From the NCBI RefSeq assembly GCF_009663685.2, contig NZ_RCOG02000012.1, positions 62,846 to 126,845 of the forward strand: DNA of 64,000 nt, in the 5' to 3' direction. Shown here piece after piece: positions 54,736 to 63,267 of this stretch. The notes beneath the pieces are model-generated. The model saw only the letters and a list, made by a program, of their open reading frames with translations, was not told the DNA's origin and made no database searches. Position 1 is the stretch's first letter; the number at the start of each line of letters is the position of its first letter. The translations under genes and the position numbers were made by a program. The stretch is from Cupriavidus sp. U2 (GTDB lineage Bacteria; Pseudomonadota; Gammaproteobacteria; Burkholderiales; Burkholderiaceae).

Positions 54736-56129
54736 CGCGACGATCCTCCATTGCCGCGCATCAGTGCCTCGATCTCGTCGGCCTTTACCGGCACGCCGCG
54801 CGTAATCAGTTCACATTCACCCGAGGTCACCACGGCGTCATCCTCGATGCGGATGCCGATATGCCAGTAGCGTTCGGGCACGTCTTCGGCCGGGCGCACG
54901 TAGATGCCGGGCTCGATGGTCAGCACCATGCCCGGTTCCAGCGGACGCCACGGGCGTTCGCCTTCCTGGCTGGCCGGCAGCGGACCGGGCACGCGATACT
55001 CGCCCACGTCGTGCACGTCCATGCCGAGCCAGTGGCCCGTGCGGTGCATGTAGAAGCGGCGATAGCTGCCGCTGGCCAGCACGTCATCGAGCGTGCCTTC
55101 CTTGTTGCGGTCGAGCAGGCCCGTGTCGAGCATGCCCTGCGCCAGCACCTTCACCGCCGCGTCATGCGGCACGTTGTAGGGCACGCCGGCGCGTGTCTCG
55201 GCGATGGCGGCATCCTGCGCGGCCAGCACCAGGTCATACAGTTCGCGCTGGGCAGGCGTGAAGCGGCCCGACACCGGGAAGGTGCGCGTGATGTCCGACG
55301 CGTAGCCGTCCAGTTCGCAGCCGGCGTCGATCAGGCACAGGTCGCCGTCGCGCAGCTCGGCCGGACCGGCGCGGTAGTGCAGCACGCAGGCGTTGGGGCC
55401 GGCCGCAACGATCGAGTTGTAGGCCACGCTCTGCGCGCCGTGCCGGCGAAATTCGTAGAGCAGTTCGGCTTCGAGGTGGAATTCGCGCAGCCCGGCACGC
55501 GATGTGCGCATGGCCCGCACATGGGCCTGGGCCGAAATCTCGGCGGCGCGGCGCATCGTGGCGATTTCGCCGGCATCCTTGAACAGGCGCATTTCGTCGA
55601 GCAGCGTGCGCACATCCACGGCTACCGACGGCGACGACACGCCGGCGCGGCCCTGCATGCGCACGGCGTCGAGCCAGCGGCGCACGTTCGCGTCGATGTC
55701 GGGGGTGGCGGCCAGCGGGTAGGCCAGCTGCGCGCGGTTGGCCAGTAGCGGCGGCAGCAGCTTGTCGATCTCCTCGACCGAATGGGCCTCGTCGAAGCCG
55801 AAGGTCGCGCGGGCGCCTTCGGGTCCAAAGCGGAAACCGTCCCAGATCTCGCGCTCTTCATGCTTCGGACGGCAGAACAGGATGCTCCGGTCCTCACCTT
55901 CGCCCCCCGCGCCGGCCACCAGCACGAGCACGGCCTCGGGCTCGGTGAAGCCGGTCAGGTAATAGAAATAGCTGTCGTGCCGGTACGGATAGTCGCTGTC
56001 GCGGTTGCGCATGGCTTCCGGGGCGGTCGGCACGATGGCCACGCCGCCGCCATGGGCGCGCAGGTGTTGCAGCACACGGGCACGGCGGTCGCGGCACGCG
56101 CCAAGGAGAGCGGAATCGGGTGCGGACAT
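54732..56129 (-). CDS. pepP: Xaa-Pro aminopeptidase
   Basis: A 465-residue manganese aminopeptidase P that removes the residue before proline. The N-terminal creatinase-like domain contains DSYFYYLTGF. The C-terminal pita-bread domain has metal ligands in DAGCELDGYASDITRTFP (two Asp), HRTGHWLGMDVHD (His), EPGIY (Glu) and IRIEDD (Glu). pepP upstream of ubiH is the order in many proteobacteria. Confidence 0.95.
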   Translation of the reverse strand: MSAPDSALLGACRDRRARVLQHLRAHGGGVAIVPTAPEAMRNRDSDYPYRHDSYFYYLTGFTEPEAVLVLVAGAGGEGEDRSILFCRPKHEEREIWDGFRFGPEGARATFGFDEAHSVEEIDKLLPPLLANRAQLAYPLAATPDIDANVRRWLDAVRMQGRAGVSSPSVAVDVRTLLDEMRLFKDAGEIATMRRAAEISAQAHVRAMRTSRAGLREFHLEAELLYEFRRHGAQSVAYNSIVAAGPNACVLHYRAGPAELRDGDLCLIDAGCELDGYASDITRTFPVSGRFTPAQRELYDLVLAAQDAAIAETRAGVPYNVPHDAAVKVLAQGMLDTGLLDRNKEGTLDDVLASGSYRRFYMHRTGHWLGMDVHDVGEYRVPGPLPASQEGERPWRPLEPGMVLTIEPGIYVRPAEDVPERYWHIGIRIEDDAVVTSGECELITRGVPVKADEIEALMRGNGGSSR

Positions 56130-56255
56130 GAAGGGAAGCCGGTGAGGGGAATGTGCCGATTCTAAACCCGACGGCGCGCGATGCGGGCGCGACGTGCGAC
56201 CTGAAAGGCGCTTGAATGTCTGCGCGGGCGGTGCGCGCCGTGCGAATCCGGACCT

Positions 56256-56966
56256 TCAGCCGCGCAGCGCGCGGTCCAGGGCCGCCAGCTGCTCGGGCGT
56301 GCCGACGTTTTCCCATCGGCCATCGAAGCGTTCGCCGGTTGCCGTACCCTGGCGGATCGCCTCGCGGTAATACGGCGACATGGCCACCTTCTGGCCCGGC
56401 GCGACATCGCGGAACAGGCGCGTGTCGTAGAGCCCGATATTGCCGAAGGTCATCGCCTGGCCGGCCGCGCCGTCGGCGGGCATGCGCAGATGGCCGTCAT
56501 CGCCCAGCACGAAATCGCCCTGCGGATGGAACGGGGGGTTGGGCACCATCACCAGATGCATCTGCGGGCGCGCGGCGGCCGCCATGGCACGGGTGCGCGG
56601 CAGCAGCTGCCGATAGTCGAAATCGCAGAAGATGTCGCCCGACACGGCCAGGAAGACCCCGTCGCCGCCCCCGGCGGTCAGCAGCGGCAGCGCATGGGCG
56701 ATACCGCCCGCGGTTTCCAGCGCGGTGCCTTCCGCAGACCAGTGGATGCGCACGCCGAACTGGCGCCCGTCGCCGAGCGCCGCTTCGAGCTTGTCGCCCA
56801 GCCACGCATGGTTGATGACGATGTCGCGGAACCCGGCGCGGGCCAGCGCCTCGATCTGCCAGACGATCAGCGGCTTGCCGCCCACGGCCAGCAGGGGCTT
56901 GGGCGTGGTATCGGTCAGCGGGCGCATGCGGTCACCGCGCCCGGCGGCGAAGATCATCGCTTTCAA
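56256..56966 (-). CDS. murU: N-acetylmuramate alpha-1-phosphate uridylyltransferase
   Basis: MurU forms UDP-MurNAc from MurNAc-1-phosphate in the MurQ-independent cell-wall recycling route. The 236-residue protein starts MKAMIFAAGRGDRMRPLTDTTPKPLL, the nucleotidyltransferase signature, and has SGDIFCDFDY with the metal-binding Asp. TTG 56966 is preferred because the family begins MKAM and the TTG overlaps the azlD stop as TTGA; ATG 56957 would remove three residues. amgK lies two genes upstream. A generic sugar nucleotidyltransferase is the alternative. Confidence 0.9.
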   Translation of the reverse strand: MKAMIFAAGRGDRMRPLTDTTPKPLLAVGGKPLIVWQIEALARAGFRDIVINHAWLGDKLEAALGDGRQFGVRIHWSAEGTALETAGGIAHALPLLTAGGGDGVFLAVSGDIFCDFDYRQLLPRTRAMAAAARPQMHLVMVPNPPFHPQGDFVLGDDGHLRMPADGAAGQAMTFGNIGLYDTRLFRDVAPGQKVAMSPYYREAIRQGTATGERFDGRWENVGTPEQLAALDRALRG

Positions 56967-57286
56967 AACAGGGTCTCCAGGCCGATCAGGGTGGCCATGC
57001 CGCTGGCAATCGTCCAGCCCACACTGCGGGTGCGGGCCGCCACGACGATGGCCACCAGGCCAGCCACCAGGCGTGCGTTGTAGGGGCTCAGGTACAAGGC
57101 GCCGTCCTGCATCAGCAGGTCGGGCGCGATCAGCGCGGACAGCATGGCGGCCGGCACGAACTGCAGCGCGGTGCGGAACCACGGCGGCAGGCGCACGCGG
57201 CCTTCGACGGCGATGAACGACAGCCGGATCAGGTAAGTGGCAAGGCCCGCGCCCAGGAACACCCACAGCAGCGTCAGCGACGTCAT
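56963..57286 (-). CDS. azlD: AzlD family branched-chain amino-acid exporter subunit
   Basis: A 107-residue membrane protein with about four helices, the small subunit of the AzlCD/YgaZH exporter. TYLIRLSFIAVEGRVRLPPWFRTALQFVPAAMLSALIAP is typical of the family. The start overlaps the azlC stop as ATGA and the end overlaps murU. Confidence 0.92.
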   Translation of the reverse strand: MTSLTLLWVFLGAGLATYLIRLSFIAVEGRVRLPPWFRTALQFVPAAMLSALIAPDLLMQDGALYLSPYNARLVAGLVAIVVAARTRSVGWTIASGMATLIGLETLF

Positions 57287-58056
57287 GCCACGTGCTCCTT
57301 GCGGTCGGGCGCGCCGGCCGCGTGGTGCCCGCCGCGGCGGTTGCGTTCGAGCAGCAGCATACCCGCGGCAATGCCGCCCAGCGCCGCCACCATGATGCCG
57401 AGCTTGTGCGGCATCGCGTAGCAGGCCACGGCCAGCGCGGTAGCCACCAGCGCGGCCGCCACCTGTGCGCGGTGCTTGAGGTTCGGCACGATGATGGCGA
57501 TGAAGGTCAGCGGCAGGAAGAAATCGAGCGGCCAGTCGCGTGGCACCTGGGCGCCCACGAGCACGCCGGCCAGTGTCGACAGCTGCCAGCTCGACCACAG
57601 CGCGATGCCGGCGCCAAAGTAGAACCAGTGGCGGTAGCGGGCACGCGGGCCGGTATCGCCCAGGCGCCGCGTCATCGCGGCAAATGCCTCGTCGGTCAGC
57701 AGGTAGGCCACCAGCGCCTTCCAGCGGCGCGGCAGGGGCGCCAGCGACGGCGCGATGGTGGCGGAATACAGCGCGTGACGCAGGTTGACCATGGCCACCG
57801 TGAACGCGATGACCAGGGCCGGGGTGCCGGCCGACCACAACTGGGTCAGGATCATCTGCGACGCGCCGCCGAAGACAATGGCGCTCATCGCGCAGGCCAG
57901 CCAGGCCGGCATGCCGGCGTTGACGGCCAGCACGCCGTAGATCAGCCCGAACGGCACCACGCCCAGCAGCATCGGCGCCAGCGCGCAGACCCCGGCCCAC
58001 CACTCGCCGCGGCGCGTGATGGAAGGGTCCGGGGGCGTTTCAACAGGCGCGGACAC
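57283..58056 (-). CDS. azlC: AzlC family branched-chain amino-acid exporter subunit
   Basis: A 257-residue inner-membrane protein, large subunit of the AzlCD exporter for branched-chain amino acids and analogues. LGVVPFGLIYGVLAVNAGMP, FGGASQMILTQLW and MVNLRHALYSATIAP are family marks. It starts two bases after the amgK stop, so it is in the same operon although functionally unrelated to sugar recycling. Confidence 0.93.
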   Translation of the reverse strand: MSAPVETPPDPSITRRGEWWAGVCALAPMLLGVVPFGLIYGVLAVNAGMPAWLACAMSAIVFGGASQMILTQLWSAGTPALVIAFTVAMVNLRHALYSATIAPSLAPLPRRWKALVAYLLTDEAFAAMTRRLGDTGPRARYRHWFYFGAGIALWSSWQLSTLAGVLVGAQVPRDWPLDFFLPLTFIAIIVPNLKHRAQVAAALVATALAVACYAMPHKLGIMVAALGGIAAGMLLLERNRRGGHHAAGAPDRKEHVA

Positions 58057-58058
58057 GG

Positions 58059-59117
58059 TCAGAACGTCAGGCCGGTGGGCCGCTCGGTGCCTTCGAGGGC
58101 GTCAAGCAGACGCACGAGCTTGCGCATTTCCGAATAGCGGCCCGCCACGCTGCGCGTGTACTTGAGCACCAGCGGCATGTCGGCCAGATAGCCGTCCTTG
58201 CCGTCGCGGTGGTACAGCCGCGCGAAGATGCCCAGCACCTTCAGGTGGCGCTGCAGGCCCATCCATTCGAAATCGCGGTAGAAATCGCCAAAATCGGCAG
58301 CCACCGGCAGGCCCGCCTTGCGCGCCTGTTCCCAGTAGCGGATCAGCCAGTCGAGCTGTTGCTCTTCTTCCCATTCGATATAGGCGTCGCGCCAGAGCGA
58401 CACCGCGTCGTAGGTGATCGGGCCGATCACGGCGTCCTGGAAGTCCAGGATGCCCGGATTGGCGCCCACCGTGGCGCCTTCGGGCAGCACCATCAGGTTG
58501 CGCGAGTGGTAGTCGCGGTGGACGTAGACCTGTGGCTGGGCCAGGTTGTTGGCCAGGATCGTGTCGAAGACCTCGCGCAGGTCGGCCTGCTGGCGGTCGT
58601 CGAGCGTGGCGCCAAGGTGCCGGCCCACATACCACTGCGGGAACAGGTCCAGCTCGCGCTGCAGCAGCGGGCGGTCGTACGCCGGCAGTTCGCCGGGCCG
58701 CGTGGCCAGCTGGATCCGCACCAGCGCGGCGGCGGCGTCACCATACAGCGGACGGGCCGAAGCGGCGTCCAGCCGCGACAGGTAGGTCTGGCTGCCCAGG
58801 TCGGCCAGCAGCAGGAAACCCTGCGCCAGGTCCTGTTCCAGCACGGTGGGCACCGTCACGCCGGCATCGCCGAACAGCCTTGCCACGTGGATGAACGGCC
58901 GGCAGTCCTCATGGCTCGGGGGCGCGTCCATCACGATGGCGGTCGGATGCCCGGCATGGCCGGTCCGCACCCGGAAGTAGCGGCGGAAGCTGGCATCGGC
59001 CGATGCCGGCACGCACGAAGCGGGGTCGATCGACCAGGTTGTGCCGAGTCCGGCCACCCACGATTTCAGTTGTTCGATACGCGGGTCGTGACCCGGGTCG
59101 TCAATAAGTGCAGCCAT
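58059..59117 (-). CDS. amgK: N-acetylmuramate/N-acetylglucosamine kinase
   Basis: AmgK phosphorylates MurNAc and GlcNAc at the anomeric position for MurU. The 352-residue protein has an aminoglycoside-phosphotransferase-like fold: SADASFRRYFRV (nucleotide loop), VYVHRDYHSRNLMVL (catalytic HxD) and GILDFQDAVIGPITYDAVSLWRD (metal-binding Asp). ATG 59117 has only a weak ribosome-binding site. It heads the operon amgK-azlC-azlD-murU and is divergent from lptD, as it is in pseudomonads. Confidence 0.93.
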   Translation of the reverse strand: MAALIDDPGHDPRIEQLKSWVAGLGTTWSIDPASCVPASADASFRRYFRVRTGHAGHPTAIVMDAPPSHEDCRPFIHVARLFGDAGVTVPTVLEQDLAQGFLLLADLGSQTYLSRLDAASARPLYGDAAAALVRIQLATRPGELPAYDRPLLQRELDLFPQWYVGRHLGATLDDRQQADLREVFDTILANNLAQPQVYVHRDYHSRNLMVLPEGATVGANPGILDFQDAVIGPITYDAVSLWRDAYIEWEEEQQLDWLIRYWEQARKAGLPVAADFGDFYRDFEWMGLQRHLKVLGIFARLYHRDGKDGYLADMPLVLKYTRSVAGRYSEMRKLVRLLDALEGTERPTGLTF

Positions 59118-59296
59118 GCCGGAAAGGGAGAATACGATGCCCCGTATAATACCCGACCAGACCCGGGCGCCGGGTGGCCCTCGGGAGGGGCCTTTGTCGC
59201 CCCGCAGCCCGCTCCGGCATTGGGCTGAGGGGCGCGGGAGCCGCATTGCGGCGCCCCGCGCAGCGCCCGCCGCCGAGCCGACCGACAACCGTTTGC
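59118..59296. other. Divergent promoter region amgK-lptD
   Basis: A 179-base gap with a TATAAT (59145-59150) suited to lptD but no convincing -35. GC-rich hairpins (ACCCGG/CCGGGT and GGCCC/GGGCC near 59160-59190) lie in the lptD leader. No sigma-E-like element is evident. Confidence 0.5.
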
Positions 59297-61771
59297 ATGA
59301 CCGAACAACGACAACCGCATCATCCGGCCACCCGACCGCCTGCGCTCCAGGGCATGCCCCGGCGCGCCCGCGTGCCCGCCAGCGCCCTGCGACCGCTCGT
59401 GCTGGCCATGGCCGGCCTTTCGGTCAACGCGCATGCGCAGTACGGCGCTGCGTCCACCATTCCCAATATCGAGATGATCGAGCCGGTGGTCACCCAGGCT
59501 GCCGAGCCCGAGCCGCCGCCGCCCGAGGCGGGCGAGCTGGTGCCGCGCCTGACCGAACCGCCGCGCCAGCCCGCCAATGCGGGCAGCAGCGCGCTGGGGG
59601 TGACGCCCTCGTCTACGCCCTCGAATCCGAATGCGCCGGCTTATGTCTCGGGCGACCGGATGACCGGGTACAACGAGAAGGGCGTCGATCTCGAAGGCAA
59701 CGCCGAACTGCGCCGCGATGGCGGCGTGGTCAAGGGCGACAAGCTGACCTACGACCAGGACACCGACGAGGCCCACGCGACGGGCAACGTGCGCTTGTCC
59801 AAGAGCGGCACGCTGGCTGTGGGCCCGGAGGCAAAGCTGCGCGTGCAGGCCAACGAAGGCTACATGCTGTCGCCGGACTACTATTTCGACCAGACCGGGG
59901 GATCGGGCAGCGCCGAGCGGATCGACTTCCTTGATCCGGACCGCAGCACGCTCAAGAAGGCCACCTATACGACCTGCTCGCCCGACAATGCCGACTGGTA
60001 TTTCAGCGCGCGCAAGCTCGATCTCGATAGCGATCGCGAAGTGGGCGTGGCGTACGGCGGCGTGCTGAACTTCTTCGGCGTGCCCGTGGCGGCGGCGCCG
60101 GCGTTCTCGTTCCCGCTGAACAACGATCGCCGCAGCGGTGTGCTGCCGCCGCTGTTCGGCTACAGCTCGAAGTCGGGCGCGGACCTCACGGTCCCGTACT
60201 ACTTCAACCTGGCGCCGAACCGCGACCTGACCGTGTATCCGCGTATCCTGTCGTCGCGCGGAGTGCAGCTGGGCGGTGATTTCCGGTATATCGGCGCAGG
60301 CTACAGCGGCCGCATCCGCGCGGAAATCCTGCCCGACGACAAGAAGGCCGGCCGCGACCGCTGGGCGTACTCGGTCCAACACAACCAGGCGATCATCCCG
60401 GGCATGACGGCGTACGCGAACGTCAGCAAGGTCTCGGATGACCAGTATCCGGATGACCTGACGCGGAGTGTATCGCAGTCAACCCTGCGTCAGTACACGC
60501 AGGAAGGGGGCGTGGTTTACGGCTGGCAGAACTGGACGTTCCTGGCCCGTGTGCAGAAATTCCAGACACTGCTGCCCAGCGAGCCGTCGTACGAGCGTGA
60601 GCCGCAGATCAGTGCCAGGTACACACGCTATGACCTTGGCGGATTCGATATCGCCTTGGACACCGACTACACGCGCTTCAAGATTCCGCTGACATCTACA
60701 GGATTCCAGCAACCCGAAGGCAGCCGCGCCTACTTCAACCCTTCGATCAGCTACCCGATCATCCGGCCCGGCTGGTATGTGACGCCGAAGTTGATCTTCA
60801 ACGCGGCGCAGTACAACATGGACGCGGGCACGAACACGACCGGCGCGTCCAACACGCTGAGCCGTGCGATTCCGACCGTCAGCGTCGATTCGGGCATGAC
60901 GTTCGAGCGCGATGCGCCGGGCCTTAGCCGGCTGTTTGGCGTGAACTACACGCAGACGCTGGAACCGCGCCTGTTCTACGTCTACACGCCGTTCCGCGAC
61001 CAGAGCCAGTTTCCGCTGTTCGACACCGTACAGTCGGACTTCAGCTATGGCCAGATCTTTACCGAGAACCCGTTCAGCGGTAATGACCGGATAGCCGACA
61101 ACAACAAGCTGACCGCAGGCCTGACCACCCGCCTGATCGAGTCCGAGACCGGCGTCGAGCGGTTCCGCGGCACGATCGCGCAACGGATCGACTTCACCGG
61201 CCAGCGCGTGCAGATTGGCGGCACGCTGAACGATACCAAGCCGACGTATTCGGACCTGCTGGCCGCGACGACCATCCAGCTGTTCCGCGGCTACTACCTT
61301 GACGCGGGCATCCAGTGGAATCCGGACCAGAACCGTGTCAACTACTCGAACGTGGCGTTCCAGTGGCGTCCGGAGTCGCGCAAGCTGCTCAACATGGGCT
61401 ATCGCTACCGCCGGCCCACGTCGGTCACGGACAATACCGCCATTGACCAGTTCGAGGTTTCGGGCCAGTGGCCGATCACCCAGCGCGTCTACGGCATTGG
61501 CCGCGTGGCGTACGACCAGTCGGCCAACCAGCTGGTGGATGCGCTGGCCGGCTTTGAATACACGGCCGACTGCTGGGTCGGCCGCTTCGTGTACCAGCGT
61601 TTCCGCAACACCACGAACGGATACACCGGCCGGGTCTTCCTGCAGGTGGAATTCCGCGGATTGTCGAAAGTCGGCTCCAATCCGCTGGACATGCTGCGCC
61701 TGAACGTGCCGGGCTACGAGCCCGTGACCGCGCGACCGGTGCCCACGTCCCCGTACGATCACTATGAATGA
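59297..61771 (+). CDS. lptD: LPS-assembly protein LptD
   Basis: An 824-residue outer-membrane barrel that inserts LPS with LptE. A signal sequence (about residues 26-48, VLAMAGLSVNAHAQ) is followed by the OstA/LptA-like N-terminal domain (YVSGDRMTGYNEKGVDLEGNAELRRDG) and a long beta-barrel. Only two Cys are obvious, one in TTCSPDNADWY and one in TADCWVGRF, so a single interdomain disulfide rather than the two of E. coli is likely. surA follows after nine bases. Confidence 0.96.
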   Translation: MTEQRQPHHPATRPPALQGMPRRARVPASALRPLVLAMAGLSVNAHAQYGAASTIPNIEMIEPVVTQAAEPEPPPPEAGELVPRLTEPPRQPANAGSSALGVTPSSTPSNPNAPAYVSGDRMTGYNEKGVDLEGNAELRRDGGVVKGDKLTYDQDTDEAHATGNVRLSKSGTLAVGPEAKLRVQANEGYMLSPDYYFDQTGGSGSAERIDFLDPDRSTLKKATYTTCSPDNADWYFSARKLDLDSDREVGVAYGGVLNFFGVPVAAAPAFSFPLNNDRRSGVLPPLFGYSSKSGADLTVPYYFNLAPNRDLTVYPRILSSRGVQLGGDFRYIGAGYSGRIRAEILPDDKKAGRDRWAYSVQHNQAIIPGMTAYANVSKVSDDQYPDDLTRSVSQSTLRQYTQEGGVVYGWQNWTFLARVQKFQTLLPSEPSYEREPQISARYTRYDLGGFDIALDTDYTRFKIPLTSTGFQQPEGSRAYFNPSISYPIIRPGWYVTPKLIFNAAQYNMDAGTNTTGASNTLSRAIPTVSVDSGMTFERDAPGLSRLFGVNYTQTLEPRLFYVYTPFRDQSQFPLFDTVQSDFSYGQIFTENPFSGNDRIADNNKLTAGLTTRLIESETGVERFRGTIAQRIDFTGQRVQIGGTLNDTKPTYSDLLAATTIQLFRGYYLDAGIQWNPDQNRVNYSNVAFQWRPESRKLLNMGYRYRRPTSVTDNTAIDQFEVSGQWPITQRVYGIGRVAYDQSANQLVDALAGFEYTADCWVGRFVYQRFRNTTNGYTGRVFLQVEFRGLSKVGSNPLDMLRLNVPGYEPVTARPVPTSPYDHYE

Positions 61772-61780
61772 CGGACCAAG

Positions 61781-63250
61781 ATGAAACGTCAAGCCTTTTC
61801 GGTTATGTCCCGCCTGAATCCCTGGCAGCAGGTGCTGCTCTCCGCGGTGCTCGTCACGCTGGCCGCTCCGGCCGCCGCGCAGTTGCGCGCCCCGGGCGCG
61901 CGCACCCAGGGCATCTTCGTGCCGCAGCAGAGTGGCCAGACGAGCACGGTGGCGCCCAGCCAGCCGCAGATGGGCATTCCGCAGCCGGCGCAGAAGCGAT
62001 CGCAGCTGGTGGACGAGGTGGTTGCCATCGTCAACAACAGCGTGATCACGCGTCGCGAGCTGCTTGACCGGGCCGACGAGATCGAGAACCAGCTCCGGGC
62101 CGCGAATCGCCCGATTCCCGAGCGGCCGGACCTGCTTGGCGAAGTGCTGGAACGGCTGGTGATGGAGCGCGTGCAGACCCAGGCCGCGCAGGACGCCGGG
62201 ATCAAGGTCACCGACCAGGAAGTGGACCGTGCGATCGAATCGGTCGCGCAGCAGAACAAGATGTCGGCGACTGACCTGCGCAGCCGCGTGGAGGCCAGCG
62301 GCATGAGCTGGACGAAGTACCGCGACGAACTGCGCAAGCAGGTGCAGGTGATCCGCCTGCGCGAACGCGAAGTGGACTCGAAGGTGCAGGTCTACGACGG
62401 CGAGATCGACAACTTCCTGGCGGCGCGCAGCGGTCAGCCCGCCGCCGTGGGCCCGGCCGAATACAACGTGCAGCAGATCCTGGTGCGCGTGCCCGATGAC
62501 GCATCCGAGGCCCAGAAGGCACAGCTCAAGGCCAAGGCCGAAGGCCTGCTCAAGCAGGCGCAGGGCGGCGCGGACTTTGCCGAACTGGCCAAGGCCAATT
62601 CGGACGCGCCGGAAGCGTCGCAGGGCGGCGCGCTCGGTTTCCGCGAGATCGGCCGCCTGCCGGCGCTGTTCGCCAATGCCGTGGTCGATCTGCAGCCGGG
62701 CAAGGTGGTGCCGGACGTGGTGGAATCGGCCAACGGCTTCCATGTGCTCAAGCTGGCGGCCAAGCGCACGGCGGCTCCGGCGCAGCAGGCCACTGCCGAT
62801 CACATCACGCAGACCCAGGTGCGCCACATCCTGATCCGTACCGGCCCGAACATGCCGGAGGCGGAAGCCAGGCGCCAGATGACGACGCTGCGCGACCGTC
62901 TCATGCACGGCGCCGATTTTGCCGATGCGGCACGCCGCTACTCGCAGGACGGTTCCGCCCAGCAGGGCGGCGAACTGGGCTGGGTGTCGCCGGGCGAACT
63001 GGTGCCGGCGTTCGAACAGGCCATGAACCGCCTGCGTCCGGGTGAAATATCCGAGCCCGTGGTCACGCAGTTCGGCGTGCATCTGATACAGGTGGAAAAC
63101 CGTCGCGAGACCGAGGTCTCCGCCGAGAAGCAGCGCGACTTCGCCCGGCAGGAAGTGCGGGAACAGAAGCTGCGCGCCGCCTATGATGACTGGGTGCGCC
63201 AGCTGCGCAGCGCGGCGTACGTGGAATACCGGATCAACCGACAACGCTGA
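61781..63250 (+). CDS. surA: Periplasmic chaperone and peptidyl-prolyl isomerase SurA
   Basis: A 489-residue periplasmic chaperone for outer-membrane proteins such as LptD. The signal peptide ends near APAAAQ. Next come the N-terminal chaperone domain (VDEVVAIVNNSVITRRELLDR), a first parvulin domain (AEYNVQQILVRV through VVESANGFHVLKL) and a second (TQVRHILIRTGPN through QFGVHLIQVENR). The linker before residue 75 is longer than in E. coli. Confidence 0.96.
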   Translation: MKRQAFSVMSRLNPWQQVLLSAVLVTLAAPAAAQLRAPGARTQGIFVPQQSGQTSTVAPSQPQMGIPQPAQKRSQLVDEVVAIVNNSVITRRELLDRADEIENQLRAANRPIPERPDLLGEVLERLVMERVQTQAAQDAGIKVTDQEVDRAIESVAQQNKMSATDLRSRVEASGMSWTKYRDELRKQVQVIRLREREVDSKVQVYDGEIDNFLAARSGQPAAVGPAEYNVQQILVRVPDDASEAQKAQLKAKAEGLLKQAQGGADFAELAKANSDAPEASQGGALGFREIGRLPALFANAVVDLQPGKVVPDVVESANGFHVLKLAAKRTAAPAQQATADHITQTQVRHILIRTGPNMPEAEARRQMTTLRDRLMHGADFADAARRYSQDGSAQQGGELGWVSPGELVPAFEQAMNRLRPGEISEPVVTQFGVHLIQVENRRETEVSAEKQRDFARQEVREQKLRAAYDDWVRQLRSAAYVEYRINRQR

Positions 63251-63267
63251 CGCGCGCCGCTCCTGCC

